Positions 24,001 to 34,689 of a DNA stretch of 64,000 bases are shown here, one piece after another. The position numbers and the translations under genes are program-made. Numbering within the stretch: position 1 is the stretch's first letter; each line of letters starts with the position of its first letter. The stretch covers positions 27,150,763 to 27,214,762 of the forward strand of contig CM038710.1 in assembly GCA_021613375.1 (NCBI GenBank), in the 5' to 3' direction. The stretch is from Megaleporinus macrocephalus (taxonomy: Eukaryota > Chordata > Actinopteri > Characiformes > Anostomidae). The notes under the pieces were generated by a model that was not told the DNA's origin, did not search any database, and saw nothing but the letters and a program-made list of their open reading frames with translations.

Positions 24001-24832
24001 TTAGGAGATTAGGATTATTCCAGTGACCTCAAAGACAGCTAAAAGTAAAATATCACAGTTATAATTCCATGACTGCATTTCATAATCTGTATCTGATTAA
24101 ACAAGTATGTTTGTAGAAATGTTAGCAGGGCTTGAATAATGTGCCTCTACTAGGTGTAGTGTTCCTTCAACAATCAATCTTTTATAAAGAAACACACTCT
24201 TCAGTTTCAGCCAGCTGTACACAGTATAGCGATACAGTCATGTTGTTTATATACACATTCATAGTTTTACTAATAAGGGGTGGCATTATGGAGTTAAAAG
24301 AAAATAAATAGTCGGGCTATGCACATTTGGAGCAAGTTGTAATGTTGAATGAGGCAGGAGTTGAAGCAAAGGGCCCATGCATTACATTTCCAGGCAGCCC
24401 AAAACTCCTCCTGGCGCTTCAGCTGGATGTTGAAATGGAGAGTCATATACATGTGTTTGAATAAATGTTGGTCATCAGTGTAAATCCTAACAGTGGAGTG
24501 CTGTGCTGTTATGAGTTATACACTAGAATATGCAGTGGAGGATTGGGTTTATGAATGCTAACGCTGCTCTGTGGGTAAGAGGGGGAGCACTGATTTGTTT
24601 AGGCCAGTCAAGCACAGCTGCCAAGTCATCTTTCTACATATGGCAGTCTGTCTGTGAGTGTGTGTAATGTCCACTCGGGAGCAGATTATGTTTTATTCAT
24701 GGCAGTGATGTTATGACACACACTGTGGCTCAGTGCTACAGAGTCCTTGACTTTCTTCTCATTAGAAGATCAGTAGTGCTTCGTCACAAGGACAAGACTA
24801 TTGTGAGTTTTTAAATAATAGTACTTTTATAG

Positions 24833-24835
<3 letters not shown>

Positions 24836-24912
<77 letters not shown>
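24836..24912. repeat. (AT)n microsatellite
   Basis: About 77 bp of AT dinucleotide repeat. Confidence 0.97.
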
Positions 24913-24916
<4 letters not shown>

Positions 24917-25009
24917 ATTAAAACTTAATATGTAAAAGAAATAAATAAGTGTATTAGTAAATAGTATTTGATTTGGATTAAATTGAAAACAACAAAAATG
25001 GAGTTTCAC

Positions 25010-25285
25010 AGCAAGACCACCCGGGTTTGATTCCCAGTCCGGGTTGTTCTGGGTGAGGTGTGCATGTTCTCCCCATGCTTGAGTCGGTTTCCTCCCACAC
25101 GTCCAAAGCCATGCATGTCAGGTTGATTGGTCTACTCTAAACTGCTTGTAGGTGTGAGTGAACGATGGACTGGAGAACTGTCCATTTTGTGTACCTCACC
25201 TTCGCCTGATGACGCTGGGATTTACTCCAGCCCCCCCCCATGACCACGACCAGCGGGATAAAGCGCCAAATAATGGATGGGCAGA
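25010..25285 (+). mobile_element. tRNA-derived SINE, plus strand, 5'-truncated
   Basis: A B box (cgggtttgattccca, about 25022-25036) is followed by tgcatgttctccccatgctt, catgtcaggttgattggtc and gatggactgg, ending gataaagcgccaaataatgg. It is the same family as 50048-50393. Confidence 0.75.
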
Positions 25286-25289
25286 ATAA

Positions 25290-27980
25290 AAAACCTGTTT
25301 GATATTTACTACTGACTATGAGCTACTGTTTTTGTAAATTTACACAGATGTAAATTGGGACAGGAGCATGTTTACCACTGTGCAAAATCACCTTTCCATT
25401 TTAACAATACTTCATAATGGTTTAAAAAACTGGAAACACCAATTGATCCAGGTTTGACAGCATTTTTGCTCTTCATCCAATACATAAGTCTTCAGCTGCG
25501 CAACCTGTAGTTGTATTTTGCTCTGTCCTCAGTGGGAGACAGGACAGGACTGTTTATGCACCCGTGTTGTTGTAACGCATACAGAATGAGACTAGCCATT
25601 GTCCCTGGAACAGACATCATCTAGAAGGCAGCATATGCAATGTGTATAAATCTTTCAGCATTAATAGTGATGCCAGGTTATCCGTGTCATAGGCACTAAT
25701 ATCCCCTGCACCAGGACAGACTCCTGGATTTACGCTGATAACAATCTGGATGGTCTTTTACTTTTTAGCCCTGTAGCACATGAAGCCCAATATTCCTATA
25801 AACAATCTGAAAGGAAGATTGTCAGACCACACTAAACCCTTCCACTTTCATCCTTTTCAGATGAGCTCCAGAGAGGATGCAAACCTATGTTTAGTACAGT
25901 CCTGCATTTCTGGATGTCAAGATAAACCGTATTTCTAACAGTCTGAAAAGAATTTATATGGTGTGGTGATCCATCACAGAAGCATGCACCTGAGAGATAC
26001 ACCGTCTCAACCAATGACTCTTCTGTTCTCCATATTTATATCTATTCAATTCAGTCTGCACTGTCCTTCACTGCTGCACTCAGCACTTTACTTTAAATAT
26101 AAAACTCTGCACATGCTATGTTTACAGGTGTGTGTGTTCGTGTATGTCACTGTGTGTGTGTGTGTGTGTGTGTGTGTAGGAGGATGGCTAGGTTGGGTGT
26201 GTTTGTTAATTCTGTAATGTCAGTTATCGTGCACTGTGAGCTACTGTAACCAAATACAAATTCCTTGTGTGAGCATACTTGGCCAATAAAGTCTGATTCG
26301 GATTCTGATGCTGCTTTTATACTGAAGCACGACTGCTTCATTTGTTTGTTGGGCAAATGTTTTTAGTCTTGCTTCTGTGCCATGTTTTTTGGAATGTGAT
26401 GCCGCCATCAATTTCAGTATATCCTTAAAAAACACATGAAATATCTTGTTTCTGTGTCTGTTTAAATACACGTAAAAGTACATTTACAAATCACTGCTTT
26501 GATCTGCTGTTCTTCCACTGTACACTACGGGTTCAACAGACCAGTCAACTGGTCAACTTTACTGCTCAGCGATGGTGCTTTAGGCTTGATGTCCACTTGA
26601 TGTTTCCTTTGGGCTAGCAATGCGAATCAGGGCTCATTAGAAACAACACATCATGCTCTACTGGGGAGTTTATTAACCTTTCTACAGCATCAAATATCAG
26701 ATATTCTACATTATTCTCTACACTACAGTAACAAGGCGGGTGTTGTTGGAGAGGGGGCACACTGCTCTATAATCCTCTGATGTTAAAAGTCGGTTATGCT
26801 TATGCGCAAAGTTACAGAGCTCTTAATTACACTGGTTCTCTAGACCTCCACCACGGGCGAGCGTGTCGGCAAGGGTGCGTCTACGGTGGATACAAATTTG
26901 CAAGATTCCTGAATCTGTATCTCCCTGAAGAATCTAGAAGAATCTGGCTTCACCACTGATTTTTTAGGTCAGATTTTTTGATGTCATCTGCTGCAAAGCT
27001 TTTCCTTTACCTGTGGATTTATTCATAACACCATCAGCAATCAACTCCACTTCTATCACATAACTGCTGACTTCTTAAAGTTATGTTGTGTTTATTATTT
27101 TTATTTTTTTTTATTATTATTATTATTAGTAGTAGTAGTAATAGAAGAATTGCAAACAATTAGTTACAGATACAGCAAATAAACAATATATAATCAAAAC
27201 TAAAACAATAATATTGGAACAGTGCTGAAATATAAATGTAAGGTTCTAAGGTATAAGGTTCTTGGGGGAAGAGAATCTAGATCTAGAGCTGCTTTTGATG
27301 CCAAAATGTTGAAAATGTGCATTAATTCATACATATATTTACATATATTTATTCATTTGTTTGTTTTGCCAGTGCACAGATTGTTGACAGCTACAGAGGC
27401 AGAGTGAGGCAGTTTAGGTGTGACCCATACCCACACCAGCTGGTCAGTAGTTTGTGTGTGTATTTCAGGACAAATGGACCAAAAGAAAATCTCTTAATAT
27501 TTCCATTAAACAGATGTTAAGAAAGTTTCTTTTCCAGAGTGACAGTATTTCTCTGACTCTCTCCCACTGCTACAGAAGTTGATGTAGATCATAACCCAAC
27601 ACATAAACAGTTATTAAAAATAAATGAGGGATGTGACTGTGAAATGGCTTGGGCCAACAGTCCTTATTACATTTACTTATTTATTTTTATGTTGCCAGGG
27701 AGACTCCGGCTGGGATGGAAAGCTCATTTTATTTGGACCCCGCAATAACAAATATCAAGTGCTAACCCACAAACAATGAAAACAAAAGCAATCAACATAT
27801 AGAAATGCTCAGCCACAGTCATATAAAGCGAGTCACAGACTCCGGGTCAATTACACTGAGATGAACTAACGGCTCTACGTTTAAAGAGTAAAGCGTTATC
27901 AGAGAAATCAATATCCTGTGATATTTCATATCAAAGCATGTGAAAGGATTGAACTCGAGATGAAGGAGATAAAGGCGAGA
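25290..27980. other. Intergenic, with a (TG)n microsatellite at 26151-26177
   Basis: No exon was recognised. The short TG repeat near 26151-26177 is the only clear feature; a (TAT/TAG)n-like AT-rich patch lies at about 27090-27140. Confidence 0.45.
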
Positions 27981-27981
27981 C

Positions 27982-27984
<3 letters not shown>

Positions 27985-28027
<43 letters not shown>
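27985..28027. repeat. (GA)n microsatellite
   Basis: About 42 bp of pure GA dinucleotide repeat. Confidence 0.95.
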
Positions 28028-28029
<2 letters not shown>

Positions 28030-28180
28030 TAAGAGCAGCCAATAGAATGTTTCAGGAATATTGTGTTGTATTGCTTTAGCGTGCTAATCTGTGTTCTTAG
28101 CACTAAGCCGCTGCAGGGGTCACGGCTGGCTCAGTAAAAATGGCTTTTACGGGACTACCCAGAGTGCCGCGGTGCAGAGA

Positions 28181-28390
28181 GGTGACAGAGGGATGGAGCG
28201 AGATAACAAGTTATCTGCAATTCACAGGGGGACGGCATCACTCCTGATTTACTGCCACGGCAGAGCCGGCTGTGGGCAGGCAGAGCAGAGGGCTGATGCT
28301 GAAATTTTCTAGGTGGATATTTCTGGGTTTCACGTTAGTGCCAGGCTGTAAGAGACATTTGGCTCCAATTGCCTTCAGTTTACAGCATCA
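28181..28390 (+). promoter_or_regulatory. Duplicated non-coding element, copy A
   Basis: About 200 bp matches 36274-36460 on the same strand. An identical core runs from gataacaagttatc through tgcaattcacag (28202-28227). Then come a second identical block, tgatttactgccacggcaga, and weaker similarity through ggtggat and gttagtgc. The core carries inverted GATA-type sites (GATAAC/GTTATC, 2 bp apart). There is no open frame consistent between the copies. It may be a duplicated enhancer of pdzd4 or two copies of an old repeat; I favour the former because only this pair is seen. Confidence 0.55.
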
Positions 28391-28541
28391 CAGTCCACCA
28401 ACAGATCTGTGTGCATATCTGTGCAGCAGGGCTGCAGAATATTCTGTGGCATCTGCCACAGGCTCCGTGTTGCCATGGGGAGCTTAGGGGCGTGGCCATG
28501 CAAAGTGGCCAAGTAAAAAAGCGCTTGCAATATGCACACGT

Positions 28542-28645
28542 GTATGCAAAAGTTTGGGCACCCCTGGTGAAACTTCTGATTTTTGAAGTAAAAGGTGGGT
28601 TCAGGCAATTCCATCTAAATATATTTTTCACATTTGAGTTCTCAC
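28542..28645 (+). mobile_element. MITE-like terminus (gcaaaagtttgggcacccct)
   Basis: The motif tgcaaaagtttgggcacccc followed by tggtgaaa is typical of a teleost non-autonomous DNA transposon end (from memory). The partner terminus was not found, so the extent is uncertain. Confidence 0.4.
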
Positions 28646-28684
28646 AGCCAGCCCCGTACTTTCAAGATTTACCCAGCGTCTAGA

Positions 28685-29055
28685 GGTGTAAGAAAAAATA
28701 AAAATATCGAATATCGAAATATTAGGTTTGGTGATACTGTATTGATTCTCAAAAACACAGTATTGATACACAGATTCCTGGCAGACAGTGAATCATTGTG
28801 TGTTGTGTTTAAACCTCTGACCACTAGATGGCAGTGCTTTAATCCATTTTCAGCTCCACTCCAACATTAACAAGCAGCACAAGGACGCAATGGTATTGTA
28901 AGCATTAGCAAACCTGCTCATATAGTGGTGTGTTTTAATAGTAAGATAAAAAAACCCACAGTATATGACTTTGCTTGCAGTATCGCAGTATATGGTGATA
29001 TATAGTATAGTGGCCGCTGTATCACTGTACATATTGTATTGCCAGATCGCCAGCA
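28685..29055 (+). repeat. Dispersed repeat (atcg/tatcgat-rich, shared with 62185-62420)
   Basis: It has atatcgaaatat- and tgtattgat-rich ends and an interior with gtaagcattagcaaacctgc and tagtggtgtgtttta. The reverse complement of 62270-62330 has ctttagcattagcaggtct and ggtggtgtgtttat in the same order. It is probably a non-autonomous DNA element. Confidence 0.5.
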
Positions 29056-32000
29056 TTAGTTTTTACTTCATTCTTCCTCTATACACATATTACATTAAAA
29101 CATTTTTAATCCAGCATACTGGTTCATAGAGCCAATGCCTGTTAGAAAATGCATCCACAGTAAATAAGGTTTATCCAGAATGAAAACTTAGGGATGTTGT
29201 TTGTACACATTGCTTTATAAATATATCTATTAGAATGGAATTGAAATCTAACTTTGGACAACTGATTGTTTTAGTAAGTAAACTTTATTTGCATAGGCTA
29301 CAAAGCCATAGTGCATGATTGCTGTAGCAATGTGGCTGGTGTGACTGCATCCTCATTAAAGCCTCTCGGGGTCTGTACTGTGCTGTTTATTTATAGGTAG
29401 CTCCATACATAAAACTTAAGTAGTATACTTTGATTTTTAAATTCCCAAAACTCCTTTCTCCTTTCTATCCATCAACTTCTTGTTTGAACTTTCTCATATC
29501 ACCTTAAATAGGGCAGCAATTACATGCTACCCCCTCAGCCATTGTAATAATAATAATAACTGCTTCACCATTAAAGGTGGAACATTAATTGTTAGAATCT
29601 GCTTCAGCCTTGTGTTAAACGTCAGCTTTATGTTGAAACTACTATAGTTACTATAGGTAGTCTAAACGCCATTAATAGAAAATATTTCCAGCGTAATTAG
29701 GGATGCAACTTGCAAAAAAACAATATCTAGGATATTCTGATAGCATAATTATCTATATCAACAAAATCCTAACAATACCCGGCCAAGACTACCTAAAATA
29801 GCCCTGTTTTATTCTTGGGACAGCTTAAAGCCCTCGATTAGACCACGCAGACCTGACATTTTTATAGGGGGCTAACAATCTGCAAATATATTCACTAGCT
29901 TCAACCATCTAAAGCCGGGTAAGTAAGCACTAGTAATTTTAAATTAATTAAAAATTTCACTGAAGACCAGAGGAGAGAAGACAACACTGGGCTAATTTGA
30001 TCCTTATGTCTAATCCTTGTAAGAAGACGAGCAGCTAGACTAATTAAAGCTGAGCCAGAGCTCCTTGACTAAGGCAAGTAAATAAGGCATTACAATAGTC
30101 CACACAAAAAACACAAATACATGAATCATCCTCTCTGTGTGCTGAAAGAACAAAACACATCTAATTTTGGCAATGTTTCATAACATGTTAGGAACCGGAA
30201 CTGTTATCATATCATATTTTCCTCAATGCTGCATTTTCTCTATGCAGTAATTTAACTGCTGGATAAGTCGAGTTTAGGCAAAATAGTTTCAGGCTTGCTT
30301 GTGTTTGGATGCAAGACTTTCTCTTTTTCTGGAATTTGGCTGCTGTTTTATGGTATTAAAGGTGAAACATGCCAGAAATATGATTATTAATGCAGTATTT
30401 AAATGTGCTTTATTTTGCCTGACACACAAAAACAATTATCTTAAGAATGTAATTTTACCTTTGGGTTCTCCTGTTCAAACCAGATAACAGCTTTAATTTC
30501 AACTACCTTGTAATTCAGAGGCCTAAAGACCTTTCAACATACACAGGCAAATATGTATGATTTAGTTTATTACCGAGTGTGATGGGAGTGTGATGCCGTG
30601 TTCGGAAAATCCATTTATTTTTTCAATTTTTTACACTCTGAGTCCTTATTTAGTCCTTATTTAGTCCTTATTTAGACCGACTACAAAATGACGCATGACT
30701 TCAGAGGTCTATGCTAGTTCATAATCTATTATAAAATATGTATGTGCTTAGAGCATTTCTCAACTAGGCAGCTCTATACAGCACAGTACGGTTGCAAATC
30801 AGAAACACAACTATCTGTATTCTGTGCAAGTCCCTGGGTCTGTTTTCCAGTAAGAGTAGAGAGAGTTCTCTTTAGCATGTGTACTCATGTAATTTCTCAC
30901 AGGCTAACAAATAGTAGTATAGTTGCAATTTCTATTTTTTTCTGCATTTGGTTTGAACATCAGATCCTGCCTTGCTAGATTCTATTAGTATTATTATTTT
31001 TTTGTGCCAATCATCTGACTCCAGTGAGACACACTGTGAGGATTCTATGATGACTGAGTTTGACCAGTCAGTGGTTTGCATCATTTCAAGCTACACTCAT
31101 AGGTTCTTTCCTGGCACACTAAGAAACCCCAAAAAGAAGGATAACTAAATTTAGCACAGGTACTCAGGTAAACTGTGTAAATGACAGCACACAGAATGAT
31201 CACAGAGTTGTAACTGTATATTTCAGTACAGCACCACACTACCAGGTGGAAAACCATCAGTAGTCTCATAAACAAGTATGAAGACACATCATTGCCTTTA
31301 AAGTATGAGTGGATTCAGAGGTGGGGCCACAGGTTAGCCCAAGTTAAAATCTAATTGATCACTTGAGGTTTTTAAAAAGTCTAAACACCTGAAATGCAGT
31401 ATATTTTGACTTGTATTGGAATAGCTGCCAAGTGCCGAATGAACCAAATCATTTTATAGAAATTCTATTCTCAGAATGCATCAGAATCCAGAATCCATTT
31501 CCATCTTATTATCACTATGATTTTTTTCATGGGTGGCCAAGTCTGCGAGCTCATTACTTTTTACCAGGGGCTTGGTATTTGCACTCATTGCCTTCTTCAG
31601 CGCTAGTATTAGGATGGTAGGTTGGAAATGACTTCATGATTAGATGTTCTGCCATATCTGCTACTGAATGTAAAGTACACTGAGTAACATATTGAATGAG
31701 CTACATCAGTAGTGTGGTTGATGCCTAATAAAGTGCTCACAAATACAATACTAATGTTTTTATTGTGAAATATTGTGAGATATTATGAGATATTACGAGA
31801 TATTACAGCGCTCCTTAAACTGAGCGGCAACTATAGCGCCATTATGGTGTAAAAGTGATGGCGTAAAAAACATAGAAAGCATAATAAATGATAAACACAG
31901 ACAGATTACAGTAAATTATGAAAGTTCTAGAGGGTCCAGCGTTACTGTAAAGATATGTGTGCTTATCTGCATAGTGTTGGTTAACTGCCAGCTGCAGGGG

Positions 32001-32140
32001 ATTCACTGCACTACCTTCCCTGCACTTGCCATTGTGGTGATAAAGTACACAAGTGTTCCAATATATTCCAATTGCACAGGAGCTGACATCATGCTCTGGC
32101 ACATAGCAAGCAACAAAGACTTAAAGAGTGCAGAGCTGAT
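29056..32140. other. Intergenic, no gene seen; minor repeats
   Basis: A probable decayed interspersed repeat lies at about 29820-30200 (gcattacaatagtccac module). Short tandem duplications lie at 30640-30676 (ccttatttagt, three copies) and 31765-31808 (gagatatta, about four copies). No exon was recognised. Confidence 0.4.
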
Positions 32141-32148
32141 GCACGGGT

Positions 32149-32149
<1 letters not shown>

Positions 32150-32192
<43 letters not shown>

Positions 32193-32325
32193 AATGAGGG
32201 GGATGGCAAAAAGATGTAGGAGGGGGTGAGTGAGGCAGCCAGAGAAGCTGGGAGAGACAGAGAGAGAGAGATAAGAGCAGGCTGCTGGTATTGGCTTGTG
32301 CTGCAGTGAGCAAAGATAGAGCAAG

Positions 32326-32362
<37 letters not shown>
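32150..32362. repeat. (GA)n microsatellites with GA-rich spacer
   Basis: GA runs lie at about 32150-32189 and 32328-32362, separated by purine-rich sequence. Together they make minus-strand SLSLSL-type frames (up to 160 codons) that are artefacts. Confidence 0.95.
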
Positions 32363-32366
<4 letters not shown>

Positions 32367-32564
32367 GCGAGAGAGCTACTAGAGAGCTGTAATGGTCTTC
32401 CGGCGCTTGCAGCGGTGCTGATCCATACACTTTCTATGGCTGCCTCCCTCCCTACACGTACGTCCACACGCTCACACGCACACACACCTCGCCGGCATGG
32501 CTCCAGAGCAGCCTAGGGGGATCCTCTCCTGGATTACTACTGGAGCGTCTCAGCACTGGACTGA

Positions 32565-32663
32565 ATGAGCGGCACGTTGATCCTGTTTTTCTCCTGCACG
32601 CTGCTATGCTTCATTCATCTGAAAGGCTGGACTAAGCTGGATTACATCCAGGACCTGCGCTAG
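32565..32663 (+). CDS. Small ORF of 32 codons, signal-peptide-like (hypothetical)
   Basis: An ATG at 32565 opens MSGTLILFFSCTLLCFIHLK, then GWTKLDYIQDLR and a TAG at 32661-32663. The N-terminal 17 residues are strongly hydrophobic, like a signal peptide or membrane anchor. It lies in a relatively GC-rich stretch just after GA repeats, about 2 kb upstream of the pdzd4 ATG. It could be a uORF in an upstream pdzd4 leader exon, a micropeptide, or chance. I do not recognise the peptide, and no splice sites can be assigned with confidence. Confidence 0.2.
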   Translation: MSGTLILFFSCTLLCFIHLKGWTKLDYIQDLR

Positions 32664-34629
32664 GGAGAACAGAAGGGGAGAAAAGAAGGAGACAGACGGC
32701 GACGCGTCATCAGCGCTCAGGATTTCCTCTTCTTCAAAGCAGCCGGCTCGCTTGATGCCCTTGATGCCTGGACCTGGGTTTGTCTGCACCTGATGGAACA
32801 CGGACATCTGCATCTCATTCATTCCTCAGTGAACTGTGACCAGGCTCTGGCTAGAGAGAGTCTCCTCATCATTCATTCCCCGCCACCGCATCATTTCATG
32901 CTTTTCATAAACGGCTACGTGTTGAAATGTGTACCATGCCGCAAGCTGAAAACGTGTTTGGAGGGGTAGTTATATATGTGTCGTACCGTGTTAGGATATG
33001 TAAGCAGACAGACATATAGCAAAAATAGGGAAACAGGGGTACCTTAGTGACCCCGAAGAAGAATTTGGATCCTGCAGAAAACAAGAGCATCGTACTCCTG
33101 CACTAGATGCACGCCAATTATTCAAATCTACATACACATAGCGTGCAAGACATCAGACGAAGTGCAGAAAACAACAATGAAGTGCATTCAAAGCCTCATG
33201 TCATGTAGGTTGTTATTTTTGTCGAGAAACGCTATGAAAAACAAATAATCATATTCCGCCCTATACAGCAGCCCCACACTTAATCTCACCTCCATACAGG
33301 TAGAAACAGATATTAACCGGCATAGACGGGTAAAGCGAGACAGATAGATAGATAGAGGTGAGGGAGAGAAACAGCAGGGGTCCGCTTCAGACAGGCTCTG
33401 ACAGGTGCAGTCACTCAAGCAGCCTCTGCCGTGCACACCCTGCAGTTAGAAGGGTGGAGAACGGATTTGATGTGATTGCTGAATGACAGGTTGGTTCATA
33501 TGAGAGTGCAGAGAGGAGTGGATCATGTCCCCCCCTTTCTCAGGAGAGAAGAGACAGCGTTTAGCGAAGTGTATCATGCTCACCAAAAAAGGTTAATTGG
33601 GATGTTTTCATATTACATGGCAAGACTGAGCACTACCGTGTAGGCTTCATATCTGTGACCACACTAGTGTGATCACACTTACGAAATAAAGCTGACAATA
33701 AGGTGCTTTATAAGAGAAGAGAACGCGAACAGGATGTCTATGGTGCAATTTGGAGATCATGCTAATATTAATGAGCTCTTATTTCAATGGAAAAATCCAA
33801 ATGCAGCTGGTGTACCTGCTTGCCGCTGGTTGGAGGAGTGATGGGCCTGAACTCAACAGGTCTTGCGCTGTTCCACTGAGAGCTTGCAGTAGCAGAGTCG
33901 ACCTGTGACAGGCTGCTACATAATGGCATGTAGCACACGTTTGTTTTAGAAAGACAACACGCGACACACAAGGGGGGCTCTGCGCGCTTTCTAAGAACAG
34001 CGCAATGACACCGAGAGCACAGAGGGAGGCAGTCATTTCACTGGGGAATCCAGAAAACTGGGTGGTAAACATAGCATGTACTGAAGTCAGTCTTGGTGTG
34101 TCACTCTTTTAATTAAAGCCTTTGATTATGAAGCCTCGCGAGCGAATGAATACACAGGGGGCTTTACGCATGCATGCAAAATATACGACCACAATTTCAT
34201 TTCCAAGACTTTAATAATTCAATAAGAATTTCATTTCAATATTTTTCCATCTTCCATTTAATCACTGATATCTTTGTACTGACGGACAGCTGAGCAGTAA
34301 GTCACGACACAACAGCGAAAGTGCATAAACCCAAACCTTCAACTAACACCAGAAAACCAGGAAACAGTACTTTATAGTTACCTCCACTGGACTTCTCTGA
34401 AGGCCTCACTGGTCTCGCTTTATGGTTTGGTCTTTGAAAGCAGCTGCAGTGCTGACTGAAAAAGAGGAACTGAATTTCAAAGGCTTTTCATGGTGGGTGA
34501 AGTTATAACCTTTGACTTCAAGGTGGGATCTGCATAACCAGACTGCTGTAATTGGCCTTGTTGGCCGTTTGATTTCGGAGCATCAGAGGAGAAGCAGACT
34601 GAAGAGACAAACCTGACCCAAGAGCCAAG
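32664..34629 (+). other. pdzd4 upstream region and 5'UTR
   Basis: The sequence immediately before the ATG (gacccaagagccaag) should be 5'UTR and gives a strong Kozak context. No TATA box or unambiguous leader splice site was identified. There is no RING-finger or PDZ exon here, in contrast to the related PDZRN3/4 genes. Confidence 0.4.
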
Positions 34630-34689
34630 ATGGGCTGCAACATGTGTGTGGTGAATCGACCTGAGGAACAGTACAGGATTATGTTTCAG
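34630..34689 (+). CDS. pdzd4: pdzd4 coding exon 1
   Basis: The exon starts in the context gccaagATGG (strong Kozak) and encodes exactly 20 codons ending CAG, before the donor gtgaga. The MGCNMCVV start has Gly2 and Cys3/Cys6, so N-myristoylation or palmitoylation is possible. The exon ends in phase 0 and is followed by an 11.2-kb intron. Confidence 0.93.

Noticed and set aside
32003..32485. 160- and 113-codon minus-strand ORFs with Ser-Leu runs
   Set aside because: They are translations of GA microsatellites on the opposite strand, with no splice or family evidence.
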